49,076 bases of DNA from Negativicutes bacterium (GTDB taxonomy: Bacteria > Bacillota_C > Negativicutes > Sporomusales_B > JARLHX01), in the NCBI GenBank assembly GCA_031292015.1, contig JARLHY010000015.1:1-49076 (forward strand), in the 5' to 3' direction. This document shows, one piece after another, positions 8,064-16,369 of the stretch. The notes under the pieces are model-generated. The model made no database searches and was not told the DNA's origin. It worked only from the letters and a program-made list of their open reading frames with translations. Each line of letters opens with the position of its first letter. Positions within the stretch are counted from its first letter, which is position 1. The position numbers and the translations under genes are program-made.

Positions 8064-9059
8064 CTATTGTACAGCCTGGATCTGGCTGATGATCTCCTTG
8101 TACTGGGGATACTTGTCGTACATCGGGGCCACCGCCCTGCGGAAGGGCTCCTTGTCCGGCCGGGAAATCACGACTCCTTTGGCGGCCAGTTCCTTCAGGG
8201 CCTGATCGGTATATTCGCTCCAGAGTTTCTTCTCAACCTGGCTGGATTCGGCGGCTGCCTGGGCGACGATTTTCTGATCTTCCGGACTGAGTTTGTCCCA
8301 GACTTTTTTGCTTATGACGACAACTTCGGGAATCATCATATGCTCGTCAAGGGCGAAATATTTACAGGCCTCGTAGTGTTTCATGGCCCAGAGGCTGGGA
8401 GGATTGTTCTCGGCACCGTCAATGAGGCCGGTCTGCAGGGCGCTGTATACTTCGGCGAAGCCCATCGGAGTAGCGGACGCTCCCAGGGCATCGGCAAGAT
8501 CGACGAAGATATTGCTCTGCAGTACACGGATTTTTTGGCCCTTGGCTTCGGCCGGAGAATTGATGGGTCTATTTTTGGTGTAGAAACTGCGGGCGCCGGC
8601 GTCGTAGTAGGTCAGGCCCACCAGGCTGTCTTTCTCCAGGTCTTTGAGCAGATCCTGGCCGACCTTGCCGTCAAGGACCTTCCACATGTGGGCGGAGTCC
8701 CGGAAGACGAAAGGCAGAGTATAGGCTGTCAGTTTCGAGTTGAAGCCGGCCAGGGAGCCGGTACTTATCCGGTTGACAGCAAGGGTGCCGGCCTGAACCA
8801 TTTCGATGGTTTCCTTCTCGCCGCCCAGTTGCCCGCCGGGATAAACGTCCATGGTAATCCGGCCCTGGGTGCGTTCGCCAACCAGTTTGGCCATATGTTT
8901 GAGCCCTTCAACGGTGGGGTAACCTTCCGGCTGGTTGTCGGCGGCCTTCAGCGCGATTTTTTCCTTGGGGGCGGAAGTGGATGAGCCGCAGCCTGCCGCC
9001 ATTAAGGACATCACGAAAACAGTCAGAGTCAACAGGGCGATCCAGTGGGTTTTTTTCAT
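8064..9059 (-). CDS. TRAP transporter solute-binding lipoprotein (DctP family)
   Basis: A 331-residue extracytoplasmic binding protein. It has a lipoprotein signal (MKKTHW, hydrophobic stretch, lipobox LMAAGC with Cys24). The mature part has DctP hallmarks: MAKLVGERTQGRITMDVYPG, GGEKETIEMVQAG, AEAKGQKIRVLQSNIF, FAEVYSALQTGLIDGAENNP. The latter arginine and asparagine region contacts the carboxylate of the ligand in this family. The DctQ and DctM membrane subunits are not encoded nearby, so it is an orphan binding protein or its partners lie elsewhere. The promoter at 9220-9248 carries an operator-like palindrome. Confidence 0.92.
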   Translation of the reverse strand: MKKTHWIALLTLTVFVMSLMAAGCGSSTSAPKEKIALKAADNQPEGYPTVEGLKHMAKLVGERTQGRITMDVYPGGQLGGEKETIEMVQAGTLAVNRISTGSLAGFNSKLTAYTLPFVFRDSAHMWKVLDGKVGQDLLKDLEKDSLVGLTYYDAGARSFYTKNRPINSPAEAKGQKIRVLQSNIFVDLADALGASATPMGFAEVYSALQTGLIDGAENNPPSLWAMKHYEACKYFALDEHMMIPEVVVISKKVWDKLSPEDQKIVAQAAAESSQVEKKLWSEYTDQALKELAAKGVVISRPDKEPFRRAVAPMYDKYPQYKEIISQIQAVQ

Positions 9060-9219
9060 GGGTTAACCTCCTCACCTTTTTTAGGACACGAAGTTCCGTC
9101 ATCAGCGTTCGAGTACCACCTCCTGCCTGTCGTCGCGGGATTTCAGACCGGCCTTGCAGCAATACTTGCGGGAGGTCATCCTCACCCCGGAATATGTGGA
9201 AAAAGTTGACTTTAATTCT

Positions 9220-9248
9220 ATGTTATCACACTAGTATACTAGTGTAAA
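9220..9248 (-). promoter_or_regulatory. dctP promoter with embedded GntR-type operator
   Basis: On the minus strand: TTTACA (9248-9243), 17-bp spacer, TAACAT (9225-9220). The spacer and the inner -35 are occupied by a perfect 18-bp palindrome ACACTAGTATACTAGTGT (9228-9245), with the central GTATAC typical of GntR-family sites. A related but degenerate TACTAG-containing sequence lies just upstream of gntR (7915-7935). Repression by the adjacent regulator is inferred. Confidence 0.65.
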
Positions 9249-9468
9249 TATGAATGGAGAGCGACAATTCGCTTTTTGGTCGTTGTTTTGGAAGCTGCAG
9301 ACAATAAAACGGTGCGGGCGGGGAATTCCGCCGCTGTAATTGCAGTCTGTTTGGCGGCTTTACCGTGGCAGAATCTTCAGGGGGCGACAGTCAAGGCGGT
9401 GATAACCTGTAAATGCTTCCCTTGGTATGATAAAATTACGACAGACGGCGGAAGCGGAGGGAAAAGGC

Positions 9469-10227
9469 GTGAAGATACTGGCTCTGAACGGAAGTCACCG
9501 CGGCGCGGCGGGCTGCACCCAGTGGCTGCTGGAACGAATCGCCGAGGGAGCCCGGGCAGCAGGGGCCGAGTTTGAAACAGTGGTGCTGGCCGAGCAAAAC
9601 ATCAAACGCTGCAGCGGTTGTGAAACCTGCCACACTCCGGGCCATCTGCTGCGGTGCGTCTATGAGCAGGAAGACGACGTGAAGGCCATTCACGCCAAAA
9701 TGAAAGCAGCCGATATCCTGATTTACGCCACTCCGGTGTATATCTTCGGTCTGACCGGCCTGATGAAAACGTTTCTGGACCGTTTCAACAGTACGGTGGG
9801 CGGAGACGAACTGGGCGTGACCGACAGCGGCCTGTTTTTTCACCGGACCGACAGGGCTTTCCATGGCAAGCCTTTTGTGGTGCTGACCTGCTGCGGCAAT
9901 GTGGAAGGTGAAACAACGAAAAATGTGATCAGTTATTTCCGGACGGTGGCGAAGTTTCTGGATGCGCCGCTGGTCGGCGTCCTGGCCCGCAAATCGGTGG
10001 GGCTGCTCCGGAGCGAAGCAGCCCCGGCGGGAAAACGGCAAGAAGCGGCGGTCGCCGCGGTGACCGTCGCCTATGTTCAGGCCGGCAGAGAGCTTGCCTC
10101 TCAGGGCAGAATCACCGCGAAAACCGCGAGAGAGGCCAATCAGCAGCTGCTGGGCATACCGCTGCTTGGCCTGATCTTGAAGTTTCCCTTTCTAAAAAGG
10201 CTGGCCCTCAGGCGAAAAAGCCAATAG
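9469..10227 (+). CDS. NADPH-dependent FMN reductase / flavodoxin-like oxidoreductase
   Basis: A 252-residue protein with a flavodoxin-like FMN_red fold. The N-terminus KILALNGSHRGAAGCTQWLL contains the phosphate-binding loop for FMN. It is followed by CSGCETC, as in the iron-sulfur flavoprotein branch (a CxxCxxC-like compact motif), and YATPVYIFGLTGLMKTFLDR, the second FMN-binding loop. The C-terminal tail is basic. GTG 9469 has GGAGGG at suitable spacing. It likely transfers electrons between NAD(P)H or ferredoxin and an unknown acceptor. It stands alone, with its own terminator. Confidence 0.85.
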   Translation: MKILALNGSHRGAAGCTQWLLERIAEGARAAGAEFETVVLAEQNIKRCSGCETCHTPGHLLRCVYEQEDDVKAIHAKMKAADILIYATPVYIFGLTGLMKTFLDRFNSTVGGDELGVTDSGLFFHRTDRAFHGKPFVVLTCCGNVEGETTKNVISYFRTVAKFLDAPLVGVLARKSVGLLRSEAAPAGKRQEAAVAAVTVAYVQAGRELASQGRITAKTAREANQQLLGIPLLGLILKFPFLKRLALRRKSQ

Positions 10228-10271
10228 GCCTGCACTGCCAAAGCCGAAAGAAAAAAGGTTGCCTTGCCGGA

Positions 10272-10314
10272 ACAGGAGAACGCGTTGGACAAAAAAACGC
10301 GTTCTCCTGTTTAT
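10272..10314 (+). terminator. Terminator after the flavin reductase gene
   Basis: A perfect 15-bp stem (10272-10286 with 10296-10310), nine-base A-rich loop, then TTATTT. Confidence 0.85.
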
Positions 10315-10441
10315 TTGTCTGCCTGACGGGAGCAGGCCGGTTTGCCGGTTGCTGAAGACAGCGGCCGGAAAAGAAGAGTGTCAGATAAGCGACAGTCAAC
10401 ATAAAGTGTAGTGAGTGTTTCATGAAAGGGGGATTTGACTT

Positions 10442-11356
10442 ATGTATGCCTTGTACCAAAAGGTGGTGCCGGCGAAGCTGGCTAAGGTGGCAGGCACAGG
10501 CTGGCTGCCACCGCTGCCGGACCTTCGCGACTACAGCGAGGGTCATCCGGATATCCGGGAATTGACGAAAAGACTGCCGGTCGAGCCGGGGGTTTCATCA
10601 TCGCTGCCGGATAAAGCAGATCTGCGGCAGTGGTGCTCGGAAATCGTCGACCAGGGTTCCCTTGGCTCCTGCACCGCCAACGCCGCAGCGGGGATTGTGG
10701 AATATTTTGAACAAAAAACCTACGGCAAATACAACCCTGTCTCGCGGTTGTTCATTTATAAAATTACCCGGAACCTGCTGGGGGTGACGGGGGATACCGG
10801 AGCTTGGCTGCGCAACACGATGGGGGCCTTGGCCCGCTGCGGCTCGCCGGAGGAGAAATATTGGCCGTACACCGATCAAACGCCGGCGTTTGACCAGGAG
10901 CCGTCCTCCTTCGTGTATTCCATCGCCAACGATTTCGCGGCCCTCAAATATTTCCGTCATGACGCGGCCAGCCTGAACCTACAGCCTGCGGCCGTACTGG
11001 ACAGTGTGAAGAAGTATATCGCGACAGGGATTCCGGCGATGTTCGGTTTTTGGGGCTTTGCTTCGTTCGAAGCCACGGATGTGCCTGGCGGGATTCCCTA
11101 TCCCTGCCCGGGGGAGGCGGCTCAGTGGGGGCATGCGGTTGCAGCGGTGGGCTATGACGACAGCAAAAAGATAACCAACACCAGCTGCAAGAAGACCACC
11201 ATCGGAGCGCTGCTGATCCGGAATTCCTGGGGAAAAATCTGGGGCGATTCCGGCTATGGCTGGCTGCCGTATGACTATGTCCTGAACAAATTGGCGATGG
11301 ACTTTTGGTCGCTGCTCAGTATGCAGTGGCTGGACATCCAGCAGTTCGACACCTGA
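10442..11356 (+). CDS. Papain-like (C1A family) cysteine protease
   Basis: A 304-residue protein. The catalytic elements are all visible: oxyanion glutamine and nucleophile in DQGSLGSCTANA (Gln71, Cys77), catalytic His231 in WGHAVAAVGYDD, and Asn261 in IRNSWGKIWGDSGYGWLPY. The region before the cysteine (LRDYSEGHPDIRELTKRL, then DKADLRQWCSEIVDQGS) resembles the short propeptide/entry segment of bacterial C1A proteins. No signal peptide is evident, so it may act in the cytoplasm or leave by another route. A strong GAAAGGGGG site precedes ATG 10442. A membrane-protein gene follows after 46 bp and is probably co-transcribed. Confidence 0.88.
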   Translation: MYALYQKVVPAKLAKVAGTGWLPPLPDLRDYSEGHPDIRELTKRLPVEPGVSSSLPDKADLRQWCSEIVDQGSLGSCTANAAAGIVEYFEQKTYGKYNPVSRLFIYKITRNLLGVTGDTGAWLRNTMGALARCGSPEEKYWPYTDQTPAFDQEPSSFVYSIANDFAALKYFRHDAASLNLQPAAVLDSVKKYIATGIPAMFGFWGFASFEATDVPGGIPYPCPGEAAQWGHAVAAVGYDDSKKITNTSCKKTTIGALLIRNSWGKIWGDSGYGWLPYDYVLNKLAMDFWSLLSMQWLDIQQFDT

Positions 11357-11402
11357 GGAGTGAGCGCGCCAGGCAAAGGTATTCATAAAAGGCGGTGATG
11401 AT

Positions 11403-12200
11403 ATGGATGGCGCTGTCGGCCCGGCAGCGGCCCGGCAAGGCATGACGGTGCCGCCGAAGACCTTCAGCCCGGAGTTCCTTGGCGGTATTTTGGGAGTGCT
11501 GGTTGTGCTGATGGTAGTGGCGGCGGTCATTTTGGGCAGAGGGTATAATCTGCTGGCGGTCAACCTTTTAATGGTAACGTTTTTGTTTATCCTGGGCTGG
11601 CATCAGAACAACAGGCTGCTGGGAATTCTGATCAACGAGCGCAATGTCATGAGTTTATCCCGGTTTCAGGCGGTGGTCTGGACGACGATTATTCTGTCGG
11701 CCTACATGGTCATCGCTTTCGAGCGGATCCGCGCCGGTACCGTGGCCGATCCGCTGGGGATTACCATTGACTGGCGTATCTGGGCGCTGATGGGCATAAG
11801 CATGACTTCCCTCATCGGCACACCCCTGATACAAAGCAACAAGAAAGAGAAAGAACCTGAAGCGGAGAGCTTGAGCAAGCTGGTCGGCGGCGGCGGGCTG
11901 GCCGAGGGATTGCTCTATGTCAATTCCACTCCGGCTCAAGCCACTTTTATCGATATGCTCGAGGGCGATGAAGTCCGCAATACCGACTTCGTCGATCTGG
12001 CCAAAGTGCAGATGTTCTTTTTTACGATCATCGCGGCGATAACTTACGAAGGACTGCTGTTAAACCTGATCAGGACGGTTCCGCCGGAGACGCTGGACGC
12101 CTTTCCGGCCTTGTCCGAGGGGTTTCTGGCGATACTGGGGATCAGCCACTGCGGTTATCTGACAAGTAAAAGCATCACCAGCACGCCGACAGTCAAATAA
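11403..12200 (+). CDS. Four-helix membrane protein of unknown function
   Basis: A 265-residue protein with about four transmembrane helices: residues 25-45 (GGILGVLVVLMVVAAVIL), 49-65, 82-100 (VVWTTIILSAYMVIAF) and a C-terminal one around FFFTIIAAITYEGLLL. Between helices 3 and 4 is a cytoplasmic or external loop of some 70 residues with EGLLYVNSTPAQATFIDMLEGDEV. The pattern MSLSRFQAVVWT together with ILGISHCGYLTSK is recurrent in uncharacterised bacterial membrane proteins. Its position right after the C1A protease gene suggests a functional pair, perhaps a membrane anchor or substrate. No function can be assigned. Confidence 0.75.
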   Translation: MDGAVGPAAARQGMTVPPKTFSPEFLGGILGVLVVLMVVAAVILGRGYNLLAVNLLMVTFLFILGWHQNNRLLGILINERNVMSLSRFQAVVWTTIILSAYMVIAFERIRAGTVADPLGITIDWRIWALMGISMTSLIGTPLIQSNKKEKEPEAESLSKLVGGGGLAEGLLYVNSTPAQATFIDMLEGDEVRNTDFVDLAKVQMFFFTIIAAITYEGLLLNLIRTVPPETLDAFPALSEGFLAILGISHCGYLTSKSITSTPTVK

Positions 12201-12222
12201 GGACGGTCAATAGCAGTAGATA

Positions 12223-12276
12223 CGGGAGGGGTTTTCTTCCGCCGGAACAAAAACCGGCGGCGGAAAACCCCTCCCG
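12223..12276 (+). terminator. Large hairpin ending the protease operon
   Basis: CGGGAGGGGTTTTC pairs with GGAAAACCCCTCCCG across a loop that itself contains a small CCGCCGG/CCGGCGG stem. The tail is only moderately T-rich (TTGGATTTTCC). Confidence 0.7.
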
Positions 12277-12436
12277 CTTGGATTTTCCGGCATCGCATCA
12301 GCGGCGCCGGGCTGACGGCCCGGGCCGGTCAGAGTAAGGGCGGAATATTTTGTAAGATTACAAGGTTTTTTGCCATAGTTGTCGAATTTAAAAATAATGT
12401 AAAGGAAAATATCCAAATTTACCGGAGGTGGCATAC

Positions 12437-12787
12437 ATGTCGATTAAAGATTTGATTGAAAAAGGACAAAAAGTCCGCCGCAAGAAAGCCAGGGAAAAGG
12501 CCTTGAAGACGATGGCGGTGGGAGCGGCCATCGGGGTTACGGTGGGAGCCGCCGCCGGCGTTCTGCTGGCGCCCAAGTCCGGCAAGGAGACCCGCGAGGA
12601 TATCGCCAAAGCCGCCAGGGAACTTCCCGAAAAGGCCAAGGAAATCGCCGCCAAAACCAAGGTGAAGGTAGCCGAGGTCAAGGAAAAGGTGGTTGAGGCC
12701 AAAGAAAAGCTGAAGGTGGCCAGACCGAAGAAAACCGTCGAAAAAACTGCAGAAAAGGCCGCGGAAACTCAGGAAGGCGAGAGCTGA
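12437..12787 (+). CDS. YtxH-family protein
   Basis: A 116-residue protein. A single glycine/alanine-rich hydrophobic segment (AVGAAIGVTVGAAAGVLLAP, residues about 27-46) is followed by KSGKETREDI, the YtxH hallmark. A long, lysine/glutamate-rich, probably helical tail follows (AKEIAAKTKVKVAEVKEKVV and on). In Bacillus, YtxH belongs to a general-stress operon with YtxG, and here a YtxG-like gene follows. ATG 12437 follows GGAGGTG; the in-frame GTG three codons earlier overlaps that site and is not a likely start. Probably membrane-anchored. Confidence 0.85.
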   Translation: MSIKDLIEKGQKVRRKKAREKALKTMAVGAAIGVTVGAAAGVLLAPKSGKETREDIAKAARELPEKAKEIAAKTKVKVAEVKEKVVEAKEKLKVARPKKTVEKTAEKAAETQEGES

Positions 12788-12867
12788 TATTTCCCAGGCA
12801 ATAATCGCGAGCGGTCGGACCAAGTGTCGGCCGCTCGCCGACAAATACGCTGAGAGAAGGGGATGCG

Positions 12868-13224
12868 GTGTATATTTCGCTGTACGACCTGGGACTTGTT
12901 ATCCTATTTTTTATTGCGGTGACGGTCAGTGCTTATCTGATCGCCGTTCTGCGCCGGGCATTTTGCGTACTGGGGCATGTCCAGGGCATTCTTGCCGACC
13001 ATGATCAGGATATTTCCGAAACCCTCTCCCTGTTGCCTGAGGCGCTGGCGAATGTCAACGAGCTGACGGCCAGCCTGAAAGAGACGGCCGAGCAGACCAG
13101 CGGCGCCATCGCGGTTCTGCAGGACAATGTGGTGGAGGACCTGCGGGAAGGACTGGAAACATTCACGGTTTACGCCAAGGTCATTGCTGATGTATTTCGG
13201 GCGATCTTCACCAAATCGGGGTGA
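12868..13224 (+). CDS. YtxG/DUF948-like membrane protein
   Basis: A 118-residue protein with one N-terminal transmembrane helix (LGLVILFFIAVTVSAYLIAV) and a helical region rich in heptad-like pattern (LLPEALANVNELTASLKETA, EQTSGAIAVLQDNVVEDLRE). This is the layout of DUF948 proteins such as YtxG. Start is GTG 12868 with GAGAAGGGG upstream. It forms a two-gene unit with the YtxH-like gene and is closed by a strong terminator. Role in envelope stress is inferred from the Bacillus pair. Confidence 0.72.
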   Translation: MYISLYDLGLVILFFIAVTVSAYLIAVLRRAFCVLGHVQGILADHDQDISETLSLLPEALANVNELTASLKETAEQTSGAIAVLQDNVVEDLREGLETFTVYAKVIADVFRAIFTKSG

Positions 13225-13256
13225 GACGCGGGCGGCTGCAACCGGAATGACTGACA

Positions 13257-13298
13257 AGAAATCTTATCAGGCCCCGGCCTGATAAGATTTCTTTTTTT
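13257..13298 (+). terminator. Terminator of the ytxH/ytxG-like unit
   Basis: A perfect 17-bp stem (13257-13273 with 13276-13292), two-base loop and a run of seven T. Confidence 0.92.
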
Positions 13299-13313
13299 GT
13301 GATGCCGCCACGC

Positions 13314-13342
13314 TTGACCGAAAAAGATTATTTGGCAATAAT
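13314..13342 (+). promoter_or_regulatory. Predicted promoter of the H-NOX chemoreceptor gene
   Basis: TTGACC, 17-bp spacer, AATAAT, in an AT-rich gap about 170 bases before the start codon. Confidence 0.5.
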
Positions 13343-13513
13343 AAACTTTTAAACAGGATTTTGCAAAATAGTGAAGAAAAAACAATTATTATGTCAATGA
13401 TTTGGCTGTGATCACTGCCAGGGGCCGGCTGTCCCAACCGTGGTAATAAAGATTAGGACAAGAAACCAAGGCTTTGCTGAAGAATCGATATGAACAGGAA
13501 TGGGGTATGGCTG

Positions 13514-15310
13514 TTGAAGGGAACAATTGTTGAAACCTGGATCAAGACTGCTGAGAAGCTTTGGGGGAAGGAACTGGTGGGAAAGGCGGCTCTGGAAGCG
13601 GGATGGGCTGCCGACAAAATGTTTTTGCCGACCGAAGATGTTCCTGACCAAAACCCGATGCGGTTTGCGGCCTATCTGGCCAGCCGGCTGAACAAGCCGG
13701 AAGAGGAGATCTGGTTTTCTATCGGCAAAGATAATGTCCTCACCTTTTCCAGTGCCTATCCGGCGTTCTTCCGGCAGGAGAACCTGTATTCCTTTCTGCG
13801 CTCAATGTACGATGTCCATATTGTTGTTGTCAAACGCTTCGCCGGCGCCACTCCCCCGGAGCTGAGGATTGAACCGGTGAGCGAGTATGAAGCTGTGCTG
13901 AGCTACAGGTCGAAGCGGGGAATGTTCGGCTACCTGCGCGGCCTGCTGGCGGGAGCGGCGGAATATTTTAAGGAGACCATCCAGACGGAAACCGTGGAAT
14001 CGACTGCGGACAGCATGAAAATCAAAATCAGGTTCGCAGCGCCCATCACTCATACCAAGCACTACCGGATCAATCAATTGCTGGCTTTTGGTCTCATGAA
14101 GCGGCTGTCGGCGAAAATCGGAATCGGGGTGGCGGTGGCGGTGGCGCTGGTCAGCCTGCTGTGCTCCGCGGCAGGCATGGCGATGCCGGTGTGGACGGCC
14201 CTGCCGGCCGGCTTGGCCGGATGGCTGGCGGCCAGCCTTCTTCTGCGTCCGCTGGACAGTGTCCGTGAGGAACTGGCCGGCATTCAGGAACACCGCTATT
14301 TCACGGAAAACGAGATTGTTACCGCCGATGAGCTGGAAGACCTCATGCGGGCGCTGGCGGCGTACAAGCGACGGGTCAAGAGCGAGTTCACCGGGTTTAA
14401 GGGCATTACCGACGATTTGGACGGCTACGCCGACAACTTCAACAGCTTGGCTGACCGCATGCGGGCAACTTCGGACGAAATTTCCGGCGTCGTCCTGGAT
14501 GTGGCCACCGCCGCTTCGAGCCAGGCCCAGGAAACCGAAGGGGCTGTCAACATTCTGAGAGGGAACCTCCAGACGCTGGAAACGGTGGTTGACGAACAAA
14601 ACCGCAACAAGCAGCAGCTGGAAGGCGCGGTAGCCGAGATTAACAGCGGTTTTGACGAGGTTCAGATATCCAGCGGCAAACTGAGCGAAAGCATGAAGAA
14701 ATTTGCCGATGTAAAGGTTTCGGCCGAAAATCTGAAGGCCCAGGCCAATCAGATCAACGAGATCACCGGAATGGTGGCGGCCATCGCCGACCAGACCAAT
14801 CTGCTGGCTCTCAACGCGGCGATCGAAGCCGCCCGGGCCGGCGAAGCAGGGCGGGGCTTCAGCGTTGTTGCCGATGAAGTGCGAAAACTGGCCGAGCAGT
14901 CCCACGAACATTCCGGCAGCATCGCCCGGGATCTGCGGGTGCTGATGGAAATCATCAACGGCGTGGTGGCGATGATTGAAGACGAATACGGCATCCTGGC
15001 GGCGGAGAGCAAGCAGCTTGACGAGGTTGTTTCCGCCAACCACAACAGTGTCGGCAATATTCGCAAGGTCGCCGACAATATTGTGGATATGACTGTGAAA
15101 CTGGAAGGTGAGATGAGCGGACTGAACCAGGTGTACGGCAAAATGGAAACCCTGGCCGCCATTTCCGAGGAAAACTCGGCTGCCGGCGAAGAAGTCAGCG
15201 CCGCGGTTCACATCTACAACCAAAAGATTCACGACATGACGGACAAAATCGGCGAGTTCAAGAAAGTCATCAGCCATTTTAACGAGGATATCAACCAGTA
15301 CCGGACCTAA
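13514..15310 (+). CDS. H-NOX (heme NO/O2-binding) methyl-accepting chemotaxis protein
   Basis: A 598-residue chemoreceptor. Residues 1-185 are an H-NOX heme domain. With TTG 13514 as start, the proximal heme ligand is His102 (in MYDVHIVV) and the heme-propionate motif is Tyr131-Ser133-Arg135 (YRSKR), the canonical numbering of the Thermoanaerobacter H-NOX. Trp9, Asn74, Pro115 and Tyr140 also match. This supports TTG 13514 over ATG 13490. Two transmembrane helices follow ([38 protein letters not shown]) with almost no periplasmic loop. Then comes a coiled-coil MCP signalling domain with the tip sequence [20 protein letters not shown] and [18 protein letters not shown]. The sensor is therefore cytoplasmic and anchored to the membrane, signalling a gas (O2 or NO) to CheA/CheW. 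No che genes are in the window. Confidence 0.95.
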   Translation: MKGTIVETWIKTAEKLWGKELVGKAALEAGWAADKMFLPTEDVPDQNPMRFAAYLASRLNKPEEEIWFSIGKDNVLTFSSAYPAFFRQENLYSFLRSMYDVHIVVVKRFAGATPPELRIEPVSEYEAVLSYRSKRGMFGYLRGLLAGAAEYFKETIQTETVESTADSMKIKIRFAAPITHTKHYRINQLLAFGLMKRLSAKIGIGVAVAVALVSLLCSAAGMAMPVWTALPAGLAGWLAASLLLRPLDSVREELAGIQEHRYFTENEIVTADELEDLMRALAAYKRRVKSEFTGFKGITDDLDGYADNFNSLADRMRATSDEISGVVLDVATAASSQAQETEGAVNILRGNLQTLETVVDEQNRNKQQLEGAVAEINSGFDEVQISSGKLSESMKKFADVKVSAENLKAQANQINEITGMVAAIADQTNLLALNAAIEAARAGEAGRGFSVVADEVRKLAEQSHEHSGSIARDLRVLMEIINGVVAMIEDEYGILAAESKQLDEVVSANHNSVGNIRKVADNIVDMTVKLEGEMSGLNQVYGKMETLAAISEENSAAGEEVSAAVHIYNQKIHDMTDKIGEFKKVISHFNEDINQYRT

Positions 15311-15341
15311 ACGGTTCCGGAAATTGATCAATATGTGAGAT

Positions 15342-15402
15342 AACAAAAATAATTGACTGAGTCAAATTAATAGTTGACTCAGTCAATTATTTTTGTTATT
15401 TT
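15342..15402 (+). promoter_or_regulatory. Double palindromic operator, promoter and hairpin before the MarR-GNAT gene
   Basis: A perfect 24-bp inverted repeat (15342-15365 with 15374-15397) contains two copies of the 13-bp palindrome TTGACTSAGTCAA (15353-15365 and 15374-15386). Their centres are 21 bp apart, two turns of the helix. The second copy supplies a -35 TTGACT, with TATTTT 17 bp downstream as -10 (15397-15402). MarR-family binding here would block the promoter. The T-rich right arm may also end transcription of the upstream chemoreceptor gene. Confidence 0.75.
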
Positions 15403-15439
15403 TAGGGTAGAGCAATCTTTTTGAACAGAGGGGATAGGC

Positions 15440-16360
15440 ATGAGCGGAACCATCGACGAACGGGCCATCCAGATCAGGCAGTTCAACCGGTTTTATACCA
15501 ACATCATCGGGCTGGTCAATCAGACGGTCCTGGAGAGCCCGTATTCGCTGGCCGAAGTCAGGGTGCTCCTGGAGATCGATAAAGCCGGGCAGTGTAGGGC
15601 CAGTGACCTGACCGGGCTGCTGCAGATCGATCCCGGCTATCTCAGCCGGATGCTGGCCCGGCTCAAGCGGGAACAGATCATCACGACAGCAAGGTCGCTG
15701 CAGGATGGCCGGGCCCAGCTGCTGTCCCTGACCGACAAAGGCAGGAGACTTTTCCGGGGGTTGTCCGACTCCTCCACCCGCCAGATTATCGCGATGCTGG
15801 AGGCGATACCTGGCCGGGAGCAGGAGAAACTGGTGAGCTATATGCAGGCGATACAGGATATTTTGTCGCACCGGGACGACAACTCGATCACCATCCGCCC
15901 GTGGCGGCCGGGGGACCTGGGGTACATAGCCCACCGGCACGGCGTATTGTACGAGCAGGAATACGGCCTGGACCAATCTTTTGAGCGTTATGTGCTGGCC
16001 GGCATGGTCAAGTTTCTCGAAAACGGGGCCCGGGGCAATGTCTGGGTAGCCGAGTTCGGCGGCCAGATTGTCGGATCGATCGCCATCGTGGATGCCGACA
16101 CCGAAACAGCCCAGCTGCGCTGGTTTTTGATCGAGCCGGAATTCCGCGGGGCCGGTCTTGGCCGGAGGCTGATGGATACCGCCATGGATTATTGCCGACA
16201 GAGGGCCTTCCGGCGGGTGTTTCTGTGGACCTTCCAGGGCCTTGATGCCGCTTGCCATCTGTACGGCAGGGCGGGGTTCGCGGTGACGGAACAGGCGGAG
16301 AACAACACCTGGGCCCAGCGGCTGATTGAGGAGAGATGGGATTTCACCCCTGGTGACTAG
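15440..16360 (+). CDS. MarR-family regulator fused to a GNAT acetyltransferase
   Basis: A 306-residue two-domain protein. Residues 1-145 are a MarR winged helix (LAEVRVLLEIDKAGQCRASD, then DPGYLSRMLARLKREQIITT, and SLTDKGRRLFRGL). Residues 150-300 are a GNAT domain (ITIRPWRPGDLGYIAHRHGV, WFLIEPEFRGAGLGRRLMD with the acetyl-CoA loop RGAGLGR, and CHLYGRAGFAVTEQ). This fusion class is widespread in bacteria. The operator at 15342 points to autoregulation. The stop codon overlaps the ribosome site of azlC (10 bp gap), so the regulator and azlCD form one operon, suggesting control by a branched-chain amino acid or related metabolite (inference). Confidence 0.92.
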   Translation: MSGTIDERAIQIRQFNRFYTNIIGLVNQTVLESPYSLAEVRVLLEIDKAGQCRASDLTGLLQIDPGYLSRMLARLKREQIITTARSLQDGRAQLLSLTDKGRRLFRGLSDSSTRQIIAMLEAIPGREQEKLVSYMQAIQDILSHRDDNSITIRPWRPGDLGYIAHRHGVLYEQEYGLDQSFERYVLAGMVKFLENGARGNVWVAEFGGQIVGSIAIVDADTETAQLRWFLIEPEFRGAGLGRRLMDTAMDYCRQRAFRRVFLWTFQGLDAACHLYGRAGFAVTEQAENNTWAQRLIEERWDFTPGD

Positions 16361-16369
16361 GAGCGCCGT

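Noticed and set aside
13802..15346. Long minus-strand reading frame across the chemoreceptor
   Set aside because: The plus-strand gene is unambiguous (H-NOX and MCP domains); the other is a shadow in GC-rich DNA.
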